Origin: Symbiodinium natans
Lineage: Eukaryota > Sar > Dinophyceae > Suessiales > Symbiodiniaceae
Assembly: GCA_905221605.1 (NCBI GenBank)
Contig: CAJNDS010001180.1
Span: 610,725-655,724, forward strand
DNA: 45,000 bases
Direction of reading: 5' to 3'
Shown piece after piece: positions 1 through 11,358 of the stretch. The position numbers were made by a program, and so were the translations under genes. Numbering within the stretch: position 1 is the first letter of the stretch; every line of letters starts with the position of its first letter. The notes below the pieces were generated by a model that was given only the letters and a program-made list of their open reading frames with translations, made no database searches and was not told where the DNA came from.

Positions 1-480
1 CGCGAGGCGAAGGTCTGCCTGGACGGATTAGGTGCCACGGGTTTCATGGGGGTTCAAAGGGATCCAGGGCTGTACAAGAGTCCGGAATGCAGGGTTCAGG
101 GGCTTGAGGGTGTAGGATCATGGGTTCAGGGTTTCGGGGGCTAGGGTTCATGGGCTTTGGGGCTGCTTGGGAGGTTTTCGGGCTTTTGCGTTTTCAGGGT
201 TTAGGGAGGGCTTGGCGGGCTACTAGGTAGGATTTTTGGAAGGGACACTTGCTCCTACACTACCCTGTCTCACTCTTTTCTGGGCCCATGGCTTCGAGAG
301 GAATTTCGGGTTTAGGGCTTCAGGGGTCGGGCGCTTTGAGGCTTGGAGGGTTTCAAGAGGCGTACAATTGGGCTTAAAGGGATTAGAGGGCCGGCTGCTT
401 CGAAGCCGCAGGTGCCAAGCCTGCAGATCGAGCTCTACCCAGTGAGGCAGCGCCGCCAGATAAACTCCAACCCTAAAGTT
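1..480. repeat. degenerate telomere-like GGGTT-rich tract
   Basis: G-rich sequence on the + strand with repeated gggttcaggg, gggtttcggg and gggtttaggg variants, apparently decayed TTTAGGG repeats. Open frames here are short, overlapping and low in complexity, so no gene is called. Confidence 0.5.
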
Positions 481-487
481 CCCTGAA

Positions 488-575
488 ACGAATATATATA
501 TATATATAATATAATATAATATAATATAATATAATATAATATATATATATATCATATAGTGTATATATATATAGG
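488..575. repeat. AT microsatellite (ATATA / TAATA)
   Basis: An uninterrupted AT tract with a (TA)n core and a run of TAATA units. It produces Tyr/Ile-rich spurious frames on both strands. Confidence 0.9.
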
Positions 576-2260
576 AAGCAAAAAAGGGTGGGCTGAAGGG
601 CTGAATCGAATCGAAGCTCATGATATCTTGGATGTTTCTTGCTGGGTCTCGAGTAGTACTTGCGCAGGTGCACTGCTTGAGGTCACAGCTCCTAAGGAAG
701 TGTGAGATGGCAGTTTGCCGAGCCGCCAACGAGAGCGAAGAAGCAAGCTCAATTCACTGTTGTAGCCGACCTGGCAGTGCAGGTTAATGCACCCGGCAAG
801 ATTCCAAGTCAAGTACCCCACTATCCAAGATCAGCACGTCCAAAGTGGACTCTCACCATTAGTCATCTCAGTTGGTTCATCAGGTGCTGGCTTCATGGCC
901 CCGGCCCTTAAGCCAAAGCCCTGACCTCAAGAAAGGCTACTCTTTCCGCTTGGTGGTTGACACGAAATACCAAGACTTGAGTGCGAAGTGCGAAGCCCCA
1001 GGAAGCCTTAAACCCCCTGAGGCTGGAACCCTGAACCCTGTTCTGAGGCTAACCTGTCTCACAGACCCTTGCAAGGAAGCAGTACTGTGACTAAGGCAGT
1101 AGCCTAAATGCTTACTCAAAAAAGAGGAGAAAATATGAGAAACAAGATTATAATACGTATATATATATAATATGTGTATATACACATACACTATAGACAT
1201 ATGCACAGACATATATGTTTATAGGTGTGACCCCCCCCCCCCACCCACCCACCGGGTCCACCATTTTCAAGTTTTGCAACACCTGGACACCCTCATAATC
1301 CCGGCAAATCCCGTGTTCCTTGGCAGAGAAAATTTGCTGCAACCCCCAAGCCTGCGTCACCCTTTCAAATCCCAATTGCTATAGCTAAGTGTGGCAATTT
1401 ACATCCTTCTGCAACACAAGTCCATTCTTGACCTTGACCTTTTAAATCACAATGGCGTTTTTGACAGTCGCCCAAGCCAGTTAGAGGCGACACTGATGAA
1501 GGACAGCTTTTGGGACAACAGCTGGGATTCATGAGCTGCATGTGGATAAACCTCTAAACGCAGCCGTCTGGAAGATCTCCCAGTTCGAGACTGTCTACAT
1601 GAAATGTCAATGGGAACCGAAATGTGTTGTGAGAGGCTAAGACAAGTTGAAACTAATGAGTTTCCACACAGCTTTAGTGATGTCGGCGCCCTTGAAATTT
1701 CATAGAAGTATGGCTCAAAACATTCAAAATCGATAAACTGGGATTTGGGGAAGTCTCGTAGTGAACATGTTTTAAAGATTCGAATACGTAGGCTCAAGGC
1801 CCTTTCCATGTTAAGGGCCCTGGCAACAAATGTTGGCTGTCTAAAGAATACTGATGTGCTGCTGGGCAGCCATTCGATTTGCATCCGCCGGCTCAACTGG
1901 CTTTATTCCCACGTCAGGGAGCAAATTTCGGGGTTTAACAGGCTCTTATCTGAACAAATACGATGTTAAATTGCGCACGTGCTCAAAGTCCTAGGGGCGT
2001 CGGAGCACAGCTACAGTTTGTAAGAAAATGAAGGAGGTTCACAGTTTCGGTTTTTGTGTGTGAAATGTGTTGGGTTCCCAAATCTTGTTCGGAAATCACA
2101 AGGCTCCTAAAGATCGAGGGTCGCTATTCTCAGCTTGTGGGTTCGAACATCATCAGGAGCGTGTATTTGAGCTTCGTGTCCAAAACCAATCACCGGCAAG
2201 GCATTGTGCTGCCACGACTGACGCACGCAAGGACTATAGGTCCCGACTGCTGAGCGTCTT
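576..2260. other. no supported gene; microsatellites and a C12 run
   Basis: Contains a second TA/CA-rich tract (about 1147-1225) and a run of 12 C at 1231-1242. Several ~60-150 codon frames overlap on opposite strands, but none shows a recognisable domain or a consistent splice framework. Confidence 0.5.
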
Positions 2261-2477
2261 TAGATCAAGGTGCGGGATCGTAAAGAAGCCACTCGTAGTT
2301 CCATCCCTCAACTCCAGGCGCCAGGTGCCGTGAGATTTCTAGCAGTGGAGGGATTCTGCCTCATTGCATCCACTTGCTCCTTGGGTCCTGCAGGTCGAGT
2401 TCTTCGTAGAAATCATCCAGATTCTGCAGCGTCGTCGCAAGGCTCGGGACGTCTTGCGTGTACCCAGCCAAAGCCGC

Positions 2478-3110
2478 GCAGCCCGCAGCAGGCGGCGACT
2501 CGCATTGCAGAGGCGCTCAGGGACGACCAACACGTGCTGGATGTGCACATGTGGGTCGCAGACGCCTTCTTGAAGGCGTATTCATACAACGCGCCTCAGC
2601 AAGCACGTGAGATAAACCCGCAAGTGGTTGTCAGACTTATCTTATCCCTTTTTCGGCTTACGTCTAATCAAGTGAGCAAAAAAAGGGCCGCGTGCTCGAG
2701 CGTTTCATCAGCCATATTCGGCACAAAGTCGGCGCGCAGGCCTCAGCAGGCGACGACTCGCATCGTGGAAGCGCTCAGGGACGCAGCAACCTGACAGCGA
2801 AGAGGCTACCATCCGCGGAGCCCGACGTGTCCCGAAAGAGGTGCTGAACGTCCACATGTGGACAGCCGACGCCTTTCTGAAGGCGTGCTCGTACGACGTG
2901 CCTTAGCAAGCGCATGAGGTAAACCCGCAAATGGCTCGAGACAGCCCCAATTTTTTCGGGGTGTGGTGTGGTGCTCGTCTGTCACAAGTAGACGTGTCAG
3001 ACTTATCTTATCCCTCTGTGCAGTTTACCCTTAGTCAGCAACAATAGGGTAGCGTGTTAGAGCGTTTCATCAGCCACAATTGGCGCACAGTCGGCGCGCA
3101 GACTTCGGTG
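2478..3110 (+). pseudogene. decayed tandem duplication of a coding-like segment
   Basis: Two related segments lie in tandem. Copy A (about 2478-2750) reads openly as a helical-looking peptide containing QQAATRIAEALRDD and VHMWVADAFLKAYSYN. Copy B (about 2738-3110) repeats it: QQATTRIVEALRD, then after an insertion VHMWTADAFLKACSYD followed by an in-frame TAG where copy A has CAG. Both copies are followed by a related stretch starting gagcgtttcatcagcc (2696 and 3059). Most amino-acid differences are conservative, which suggests an originally coding segment, but copy B carries a stop and indels. I do not recognise the family. Copy A could still be a live exon. Confidence 0.4.
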
Positions 3111-4860
3111 TTTGCCTTGCGGCCCATCATGTGGAAGACAAACCCACGGTCTCTGCTGCCAAGACTGACCCCGCGGTTGTGAAGAAGGCTGTGGAGTACT
3201 GTCACAGGTCGAAGTCATAGCAGGGGAATGCTCGGACTCCAAACAAAGCCATATTTCATCTGGCAGTCTGAAATGCGTTGAAGACAAGAATCGAAGATTC
3301 GTCGAGACAACTTCCCCAGGAGTCTTCAATCTTCAGTTCAAAATACACGTTTCCAACGCGATTATTTATTTCGAAAACCCACGATCGAAGATCCAGAGAA
3401 AACTTTCCACGCCAAAAAAGTGTGAGCGATATAAGTTGAGTTGCAGGTTGCCTTCAACGTGTTGAAAGAACTTCAACCATATTCGATGTTCAAGCCGATT
3501 GCAAGAGTATTCAACCTATTCTGAATATCTAGTATGAGAAGTTCAAATACTTAGCACACTCGCAGTGTAAATGAGAGAATTGAAGGTTCACCGAACATCC
3601 CCGCCAGTGATCTTAATTATCGTTTCAACGCAAGATAGCCAATTACATGTTTTGAAATGAAGATGGCTTCCATGGTAGTCACAAAAGCTTACATTTTTCA
3701 ATGGGGTAGTCGAAGATGCGTCAGTTCAAAGCTTTGATTACATAATTTTACATCACTTGAAACCAATATATTCATGGCTGTTTGCGGTGATTGCGTTTAT
3801 GAGCAGTGGCTGTGTTTATAAACATGGTTTATAAACAGTAGCTGTGTCTATGGACATGGCTGTGCTATAATTATTGGGCTACTGTATCAAGACACGGAAA
3901 GACTGGCTACTGTATGAAGACGTTGAAAGAGTGGGGGGGGGGGGGGGGATAGGCGGCAGCCCATATATATATATACATATCATTAAAAAATGATATAAAT
4001 ATGAATAGAAATATAAGCACAAGTATAAATGTAAGTATAAATAGAAGTAGAAATGTAAATATTACTAGAAGTAGAAATATAAATAGAAATATCAATATAT
4101 ATATATTGATATATAGATATAGATATAGTTATAGATATAGATATAGATATAGATGAGCCATGGGGTTGGCGGGATATATCATACAATCAAAGAATATACA
4201 CAGTGACAGATGAGTTTCTAATCGGAATTGAAGTACCAACCGCCCGAAATACCCATTCTAAGAACCTAGGCCCGTATCATATACCAACAGAACGCAAAGC
4301 CTTTGCCGGGCTTCTTTGCAGGCGGTTAGCAGCCACACACAAGGCTGGATTGAGGGCACGCACCTAACCTTCTCAGTATCAGGGCCAAGAGGCCTATATG
4401 GGTATTTAGCGTCCATAGCCTTTAAATTTTCGAGTTTTGGGTTTTGGTCGCTCAAGCCAGCGAAGAGGGTTCTCTACTGAGATCCTATGGGGGCAGAATT
4501 TAGTCACATTGGAAGGGATTTTGAAACTGGCAATCAATCGTTGTTGAGCGCTTTGGAAGGGCTGCTTGGGTCCTGTGAGCATTCATGGCCTTGTAAGAGA
4601 AGCCGTCCAGAAATCTCACCTAAGCCAGGTAGGTGACCAGCGATCCGAATTTCAGCCCCCTGCCTAGTTTTGTTCAATGTGTTTTCCAAAAAGTAAGCAT
4701 TCTTAACCCTGATGTAGATATCACATATAGACCTTATACAGAAGCCCGACAAATCCCGGAAGGTACCGCACAGCAGCAGGGCAGTCCCGACCGACACATC
4801 GCCACGGAGGCCTTTGGGGTTTAAGATCGGTGTCCCTACATCCCCGTTTACGACTTGGGT
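3111..4860. other. AT-richer spacer without a supported gene
   Basis: From 3300 to 3900 the sequence is AT-richer with many ttcaa/ttgaa words and short local duplications (for example two tataaaca words near 3820-3840). A run of 16 G lies at 3933-3948. From 3960 to 4155 there is a TATAGA/AAATA microsatellite. No convincing coding exon was seen. Confidence 0.5.
3961..4155. repeat. TATAGA / AAATA microsatellite
   Basis: Begins with (AT)n, passes through gaaatataaatag-type units and ends in at least seven tatagatatagat-type hexamers. Confidence 0.85.
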
Positions 4861-4937
4861 TTATAAGAAATGTCGATGATCGGCGCCACCCATCTCACTT
4901 GTCTTATCTGCCATCGGCAATACTCTTACATCTCTAG

Positions 4938-5166
4938 CCTGGCGGCAGCACGGAAGGTGCCGGCGGCGGCGAGAGACCCTCCTGCACCCACGGCGGCGCC
5001 TCTGGCGGCGCCTCTGGCGGCGCCTCTGGCGGCGCCCGCGGCGGCGCCCGAGGCAGCGGCAGCGGCGGCGGTGCCGGCGTCGGTGCCGGCGCCCAAGCCA
5101 GCACCACGGCCTTCAGCGTCTGAATCTGAGGACGTTGCGCCAATTGCGCATCTTCGTCAACCTTAA
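4938..5166 (+). CDS. candidate Ala/Pro-rich exon with GGCGGCGCCTCT repeats
   Basis: The + frame from 4870 encodes a low-complexity Ala/Pro stretch ending in an acidic tail (PSASESEDVAP) before a stop at 5164-5166. The DNA holds three direct copies of the 12-mer GGCGGCGCCTCT near 4992-5030. A second + frame reads as Gly/Ala/Ser-rich and the opposite strand as Pro-rich, so composition alone does not settle the coding frame. The Pro/Ala style resembles the short exons downstream (5573, 6139, 6763), which is why it is listed. It could equally be a GC-rich minisatellite. Confidence 0.25.
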
Positions 5167-5572
5167 TGCGGCCAAATGACCTAGAAAAGTCTTTCATCCA
5201 AAGGTATAAAGTTTTGCAGGGCGGTTTGGATTCATGCTCCGCGCTTTTAAGCGACACCCAAGGCGCTCGAGTTGCTCCAGTTGCTATAGCAGCCCACATC
5301 TACCTGTCGTAGTCGTGTTAGAAATTTGAGGCCCCCCCGCAAGAGCATGGGAGTGCCACGCCTGGTTCTACCGGATGGGCTTCCGGAAGCTGGGAGAAGC
5401 TCCCAGTTGGGGCTAAGACATGCTTCCCAAAGTAACCCGCACATGGGCAAGTGACAGACCTGTACGACCTAGTAAGACATATGGCCTGGACGGGGGAATG
5501 GAAAGATGTGGTTGAGAGACCTGCAAGTAAGTGGCGTGTGCCAGTTGCAGATGTGCGCTACTGCCTCGGCAG

Positions 5573-5614
5573 GAGCCCGCTGCAGAAACGCTGGCGCGGC
5601 CTCAAGCTGCCCAG
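5573..5614 (+). CDS. candidate 42-nt micro-exon, EPAAETLARPQAAQ
   Basis: A phase-0 segment of 14 codons is preceded by cctcggcag and followed by GC (CAG|GC, a recognised dinoflagellate GC-donor context). Its peptide resembles those at 6139 (EPSAQATPPAAQ), 6763 (EPSVQPAPEAQAQ) and 9305 (TASAVATPPAAQ). All four begin after AG, end in CAG followed by GC and are multiples of three, as expected for exon duplications. The frame remains open beyond the proposed donor, so a longer exon is possible. The product is unknown: an Ala/Pro/Gln-rich linker. Confidence 0.35.
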
Positions 5615-5805
5615 GCGCCACACTTCTTTCCTCTTCAGAATCTTCAAGAGTTGGCTAAATTGTTGGGAGTTTGCCGTGCAGCTTCATGCAGCTTCGTCGC
5701 GGAATGCACTACGCACGACAGATATACAAGCACACATCCCTTCGGAAAGCAGCTGCTCATCATCTGCTCGCTCTTCAACCTCAGCTTTGCTGCTCTACGG
5801 TCCCT

Positions 5806-5890
5806 TCTCTCTCTCTCGCGCTCTCTGTCTATCTCTCCCTTTCTCACTCTCTCTCTCTCTCACTCTCTCTCTCTCTCGCGCTCTCGTGCG
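5806..5890. repeat. CT microsatellite
   Basis: An interrupted (CT)n tract with cgcg and tatc interruptions. It generates Ser/Leu-rich or Arg/Glu-rich spurious frames. Confidence 0.9.
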
Positions 5891-6138
5891 AAGTCCCTTT
5901 GGTTGCTGTATCCTCAGATGGCCCAACAGCCCTAAAGTAAGGAGTCTCCACGAAGGCCATGTCAAGACCCCTGCTAGAAGTTAAGCTATATCCCCACTGA
6001 AATCGTATTGAGATCCGTACAGAAAGTTGAGGGATACCTTTTCAATCCTGTAGAGATCCCTCCCCTAAACTTCCCTACTCCCTAGCCGAAAGCCCTAAAC
6101 TCTCTTCTGGGCTTTGGGGTTTTCTGGGTCCCTCACAG

Positions 6139-6174
6139 GAGCCTTCAGCGCAGGCAACGCCTCCAGCAGCCCAG
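6139..6174 (+). CDS. candidate 36-nt micro-exon, EPSAQATPPAAQ
   Basis: It follows a good acceptor (ttttctgggtccctcacag) and ends in CAG directly before GC. It is 12 codons in phase 0. The peptide is nearly the same as the candidate exon at 9305 (TASAVATPPAAQ) and related to those at 5573 and 6763. Immediately downstream lies telomere-like DNA (6234-6258), consistent with intron. Function unknown. Confidence 0.4.
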
Positions 6175-6233
6175 GCCTCGCCTCACAGAAAGCTAAGCCT
6201 AGGGATCTGTGGGGGCCTGGGGTTGAGGGATCA

Positions 6234-6420
6234 GGGTTTAGGGTTTAGGGTTTAGGGATATTTAAGGGCTTAGGGATATTTAGGGGGTTCAGGAAGGTTT
6301 CGGGGCTTGGGTCAGAGGTTCAGGGGTTTGGTGTTCTGGGTTTTGGGGGTTAGGGTTTGGGTTTTACGGGGTTAGAGGCCTAAGGAGGGTTTGGATTCTT
6401 GGGTTTTGAGCGTTTGGGTT
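6234..6420. repeat. short TTTAGGG tract grading into degenerate G-rich DNA
   Basis: About three perfect TTTAGGG units at 6236-6257 are followed by decayed gggttt-type units. This is probably intronic. Confidence 0.7.
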
Positions 6421-6481
6421 TCGAGCGTGTTTGGGGAGCGCGCTTTGGAGTACCTGACTGTACGTCCGGAATCGCCTGCAG

Positions 6482-6532
6482 GTGGCAGCTACAAGCTCCA
6501 TCAAGCAGAAGCGAGTCTGCAAGCGCAAGCCC
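6482..6532 (+). CDS. candidate Lys/Arg-rich exon
   Basis: After the acceptor gcctgcag, a phase-0 segment of 17 codons reads VAATSSIKQKRVCKRKP and ends before GTAAAG, a possible GT donor. Reading through instead gives more Lys/Gln-rich sequence to a TAG near 6630, just before a run of 23 G. It sits between the Ala/Pro micro-exons and may belong to the same gene. The basic cluster would suit nucleic-acid binding or nuclear targeting, but that is inference only. Confidence 0.3.
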
Positions 6533-6631
6533 GTAAAGAAGCAACAACCTGCAGCGCAGAGCCAAAGGGCAGCCAATTTCCGTGACTTGCAGTCAGGCCT
6601 TGCAGGCTCCACCCTGAGAACTATATAGGGA

Positions 6632-6654
6632 GGGGGGGGGGGGGGGGGGGGGGG
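6632..6654. repeat. G23 homopolymer
   Basis: An uninterrupted run of 23 G; length in a consensus assembly is unreliable. Confidence 0.85.
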
Positions 6655-6762
6655 CAACGAGAGGTGCGGACGGGTAGGAGCCCCATGTAAAGGGCCACAA
6701 GCTCCAAGGAAGTTGGTGTAGACCTGGCCCCTCTGCTCTTTTCTTTATGTGGGCTGTGGAAG

Positions 6763-6801
6763 GAGCCTTCGGTGCAGCCGGCCCCTGAAGCGCAGGCTCA
6801 G
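6763..6801 (+). CDS. candidate 39-nt micro-exon, EPSVQPAPEAQAQ
   Basis: It follows a pyrimidine-rich stretch (ctctgctcttttctttatg) and AG, and ends in CAG before GC. It is 13 codons in phase 0 and related in peptide and in splice context to the segments at 5573, 6139 and 9305. Further Ala/Pro-rich coding potential (TTPAPEAAPTPAAAESAQ) is open at about 6998-7060 in the same strand. No family is recognised. Confidence 0.35.
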
Positions 6802-7283
6802 GCCGAATCTAATCTGTTGGGTCTGGTTCCGATAGGATCCGGGGTTCGTGCACATGCAGATTCCACCAAAGCCCGTGGGTAGAAAGTCCGGGGACGAACT
6901 GGCTTCAGAATCGATACTAATCGCTTCGAAGCCCAAATCTTGTTCACCAGATAGGAGTGAGGTGTGAACATGGACGGTCGTGATACCTCCAAGCACAGAG
7001 GTAGCGGTGGCGTCCACAACACCGGCCCCGGAAGCTGCGCCCACGCCAGCGGCAGCGGAGAGCGCCCAGATTGAAATTCCTGATCCGTGTGCAGTATACG
7101 TACAAAAAGGGCATAGCTTGTTGGGCTCTGGGCATGCATCCGAGTGGAATCTGCAGGGGGTTTTTGAGCTGAAGCAGTTGAAAATGGTTTGGGCAGTTCG
7201 GAATCGAAAGTGAGCATTGGAACGTGCTGGGGGCGTGCATTGCACTTCTGCACATTTCTGCACTATATTTTGAAATTTTGCAG

Positions 7284-7499
7284 GGAGATAAACCGGTTGC
7301 TGTCCGGTTCCTGAAGTTGCGGAGTCTGGTCAAGAACGCTTCTTCCTCCTCTTCTACCCAAGTGCCCCGGCTGCTGAATGAACAACGTTTGAGGGACTTT
7401 ACCAGCCCGGCTGTAGTCCCAGGTGATGCGGCGAGTGGCTGGGAGGACGACGATGACGACGACTGGCGCGGAGTGCAGCTTGGCAGGAGGAGGTCCTAG
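7284..7499 (+). CDS. candidate terminal exon, acidic C-terminus
   Basis: The acceptor tattttgaaattttgcag precedes a 71-codon phase-0 frame ending in TAG (7497-7499). The predicted peptide starts GDKPVAVRFLKLRSLVKN, has a Ser run, and ends WEDDDDDDWRGVQLGRRRS. A Trp-flanked Asp run near a C-terminus is typical of real proteins rather than of random frames, and the upstream splice signal is good. It could be the last exon of the gene that holds the Ala/Pro micro-exons upstream, but no domain is recognised and the joining exon is not proven. Confidence 0.4.
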   Translation, partial: GDKPVAVRFLKLRSLVKNASSSSSTQVPRLLNEQRLRDFTSPAVVPGDAASGWEDDDDDDWRGVQLGRRRS

Positions 7500-9300
7500 G
7501 CAGAGGAAGCCGTCGTTTCATCGGGTGTAAGGGCTATAGTACTCATATAAGCTTCCGGTTCGCCGGCCCTTGTCGGGACTCGGATGACCCTTCAACTGTC
7601 ACGTGCCGACACGTCCTCTCTGGACCCATCTACTTCGCTGATACGGGATGAGGTGTCTGCGGATTGAATGCCTCGTGTGCCAGTGCGGCCAACGCAAACA
7701 CGAGCATCTCTAGAAGGAAGGACATGGGAACCTCTATCAAGTCCCGTGACATGCGTTTTTTTCCGCCCTCATGAAGTGTTGCTTTACATCCCCAAGCTGA
7801 GCATCAGATGCAGCATCGCTGATACCGCAACCCTCCGAGATATTTTTGCTTTTCCACGCCAAGACTATGAAAGGTCTCACTCATGGTCTCATGCACACAT
7901 TGCACCGCGGTCTACATACATGATGTGATATGCATAAAATGACTTGCGAGTCGTGTCTGCCTGCCTGTCTGTCTAGTCGGTCTGTGCACCTGCCTGTGTC
8001 TTCAAGTACAAGATGCGTGACAAGGGGATGTCTGCGATTGATCAGGTGACCCATTCATTTTGCGACAGGGATGTGACTGTAGTCATCTATATGGTATAGC
8101 GTCAATACTGTAGTATCTGAACCAGCGCCGGCTTGAGCATTCAGAGAACAGACAAGTCAGAACCCAGTGCCCCTCGAACCCTAATTCCATAGACCGCGCA
8201 AACAGTGTAAGACCGCCCCCCACACCCAGATGAGCGACCCCCGCAACAAAAGGGGACGTAGCCTAAATTGGGCCTAAATCCATCCAAGAGCCTGCGTGGC
8301 AGTTGAAAGTAGGCTCCTCTAAACTGCACCATGGTTTTTAGAAACATCTGTGCCAGCACAAGCGGATTTGTCGTAGAGAGGGTCACTGCACGGCTTTACC
8401 AACCGAACCCCCTTCACCGTGAGCGAAAGGAACCATTGGCCCATAGTGTGAGCACACTGCTTGGGGAAAGCCTTTCAGAAAACGAGCAGTCCTAGGAAAG
8501 CGGCCGGAGGCTCTGCGCAGGACTGCTCCTTCATAGAAGTGTGGAGGGCGTGGTAGGGCCTGGGGTAGTTGTCGTCTTGAAGCCTTTGCAATTTCGTTGA
8601 TTTGTGTGGTCGAGTTGTCCATGTGTGAGATTAGCTATAGGATGTCGGCAGGGTATGCAGAGAAAGCTTCTTAGCAAGAGTCGCGTGCATTAAGCTTTGA
8701 GAGCGAAGAAGTCCGCAATGATCCTCCCTTAGTCAGAAGTTCCTTCTTCGTTTGTCTTACAAACCTGCTGAGACTCACATTGCCGGTGTGTCTATTATTT
8801 TTACCTAGACGGAATATGAAAGCGCTGTGAGCTCCAAAGAGTCTGGAGGAGCATAATTGCAACAGCGCTCCTTAAGGCACAAGTTGTCTAGGCTTGTTTC
8901 CGGTAGAGTTGCTAAAGCATCAACGAATCTTGCTTGAGCGTCAAAAGCAGGAGCAAACTCCGCATGCGGGAACCTCAGCCCGAACGCAGGAGGCCACATC
9001 TGAAACCACCCAAAAGCCTAAACCCTTGTAATTCCTAAGTCTGCACCGCTGGCACCTGCAATGTATGGAAAAGCCAACGTATCGTCTGCATGTGAAACTC
9101 GATCCTTTACAACCGAAACTATTGTAAGTCACGCTGGCAACGCCTTGGGCGTCACAAACGACCACACTATCCCGGAATAAGCCATCTCCATCTTGAGCCC
9201 ATGACTCGCAGCACAACGATCCTTACCGGGTGTGCTTGGAGGCTTAAATCACGAATCCTCATCCCAGACAGTTCCCCCCGCACATCTGCACATCTGCTTA
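7500..9300. other. no supported gene
   Basis: Mixed-composition DNA with only short competing frames. One minus-strand frame (9216 to about 9058), ending at a possible ttgcag|GTGCC donor, has a Cys-rich peptide, but a second frame over the same bases looks equally plausible, so no gene is called. Confidence 0.45.
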
Positions 9301-9304
9301 CCAG

Positions 9305-9340
9305 ACTGCTTCGGCTGTGGCCACGCCGCCAGCTGCTCAG
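9305..9340 (+). CDS. candidate 36-nt micro-exon, TASAVATPPAAQ
   Basis: Preceded by catctgcttaccag and followed by GC after CAG. It has 12 codons in phase 0, with a peptide close to that of the 6139 exon. The frame remains open past the CAG, so the exon may be longer. Its distance of ~2.5 kb from the other three means it may belong to a different gene or to a further duplicate. Confidence 0.3.
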
Positions 9341-9525
9341 GCGTCGCGCGCCCGGGGCTCAGGTGGCTTAGGGCGGCTTCGTGGCTCGGCTGGCTTCGCA
9401 ACTGTGTCGGCAACTCTGCGAGTTTGTTCAATTGCTGAAGCACAGGCAGCAAGAGCTCAGAGCAGATGTGTGTGTGTGTGTGTTCGCATTGAAATCCCAA
9501 TTGCAGCCTGGATCTCCATCTCAGG

Positions 9526-9640
9526 ATGCAAACACCTGACGCCCAGCCCCATTCCGTCTTCCGCCGCCAAAAACAGGCGGAAGATCCTCCCCACGAGAAG
9601 TCGCCCTCGAACCGAAGCACCACCTCGGAGAAGCACAAGG
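9526..9640 (+). CDS. candidate hydrophilic exon
   Basis: After cctggatctccatctcag a frame reads MQTPDAQPHSVFRRQKQAED and continues charged and Ser-rich to about 9640, where it runs into a dispersed G/C-rich repeat (9646-9695). The splice site is good, but the opposite strand is also open and nothing is recognised. Low confidence. Confidence 0.2.
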
Positions 9641-9645
9641 CTCTT

Positions 9646-9695
9646 GGGGGCCTTCGGGGGGTACTTATTGGGGTCCCCTATTTTCGTAAGCCCCC
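9646..9695 (-). repeat. short copy of the GGACCCCAATAAG dispersed repeat
   Basis: On the minus strand it reads GGGGGCTTACGA, then AGGGGACCCCAATAAG and a C run. The same words occur at 23525-23624 and 39291-39360. Confidence 0.6.
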
Positions 9696-11358
9696 AGATG
9701 GTATAGACTCCCTGGGCTTGGTTGCTCCGCTGGGATCGGGTCGAGCTTGGGGGTGTTTTGATGTCTTGCTGGAGAGGTCGCTGCGGCCGCCAATGCCGCG
9801 ACAAAGAAGGCCCCTCCCTTTTTTTTCCCCGCTCCCTCTCCCTTGACTCCCTTCTCTCTCTGACAGGCGCTGAGGTGCTGCAGAGTACTTGTGACTAGAT
9901 TGATTCTATCTAGAAGCCTCTCGCGCCCAGAAGAAAGTGGAGTTCTTTGCGCCGCGTGTCTTTACATGAGTGACTACCTTGGGCATAACAATTTTTTGCT
10001 TGGCCGGGGGCCCCGGCTCTCCCAGCTCCCATTTCTCAATCCCTGAGGGCATGATATCTTCACCCACATTCCGACGTGTGTCGAGGTCTCGCGATTCAGC
10101 CTCTGGGGCAGCGGCAGCAGCAAAAGCAAGAAGTGACCCGCGGTGAGCCTACCCAAACCCCAACCCTACGGTCCTCAACAGTTGTAACGAACGAGTAAAC
10201 CTCGTTCATGTGCTCATTGTGAGTCCCTTCGACTGCAGCTCGGGATGAGTGATTGGTGACGCCTGTAATCAAACGCGCAAGCAGTCAACCGCCCTCTGCT
10301 TACGCCACGTCCCGAGATGTTCAGGAAAGCATTCCATCGTTTGCTGAGCGCATCCTTTTCGAACTGTCTGTTCTGTTCGGGTTCGTTCTCAAATGTCTCA
10401 AACCCGCGTACTCCCCCGCAGCTTCTGCCAAACGCACAAACTGGAGAGTCAACCACCAGTGCCCTTTGTGGAAGTTCCGGAGCTCCCCCACTCCACATAT
10501 CCAAAGCCACGAAGCCCTGAACTTCGAGGCATCCGGAATCCTACAGTTCAACCCTCTTCTTTTTAGGGTTTTTGACGTTCAAGCATCCTCCGCACGAGCC
10601 TAGCCTCGAAAAGCCTTCCGAAGCCTGGAAGCAGAGCCCCGACTTAGGGGGGCTCCGGTGTTAACGAAGATGGAGACTCACCATGATGCACTTGAACCTG
10701 GTCTCAACGAGAAATTGGGTTCCCATGTTCCTTTCCCGTGTTGTATCCTTCCCTTCTCGGTCTGCGGCTTCATTTACACGCGCATTTTGTCACAGTCGCG
10801 TGGGAACCTGCAAAGTGGCAGGTCTGGCAACCAGACCCTGCTGGAGCGCAAATGTAGGTAGGAGTGCCCACTGAGCCGTGGCTTCTTGTGACGATGCTTG
10901 TGTTCAGGGAGGCTTTAGCATGTTAACGTGGCTGACGTGGAGCGACAGCCTACTAAGTATACTATAGTACATTACATCCCATGACATGTGAAAAATGTTA
11001 TATTACGTATCATCTCTGTTACACTATGTTATCTCATATAGCAGCATCGTATATCACATATGGTGCTTGTGTAGGGGTGATGTCCTGAAGCCACAGCTCT
11101 GCCAAGTCGGCCATGAGCATTGGCCGTGAAGGCTGTAGCCTGGGGGAGGCTTTCCACCCTCAAAATCGTCAGCTTAGGGTTTAGGGTTTCTTGACAAGCG
11201 CTCTGGGCCCTTCAGGGCCTTTAGGTTTTAGGGTGTCCAAAACTCCCGAGACTGCAACTCTGAACCCTGTCACCTTCGGTGGCTTAAACCCAAAGCCTTG
11301 GGGTGTATTCCCTAAGAAATCCAAAGTGGATTACTTCCCAAATAGTCTTTGTTGCAGG

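Noticed and set aside
5806-5890. Ser/Leu-rich membrane-like frame
   Set aside because: Translation of a CT microsatellite.
5982-6000. Another introner left end (ctatatcccca)
   Set aside because: No matching right end or target duplication was found downstream.
8941-9216. Cys-rich minus-strand exon
   Set aside because: A possible donor exists, but another frame over the same bases looks equally good and no partner exon was found.
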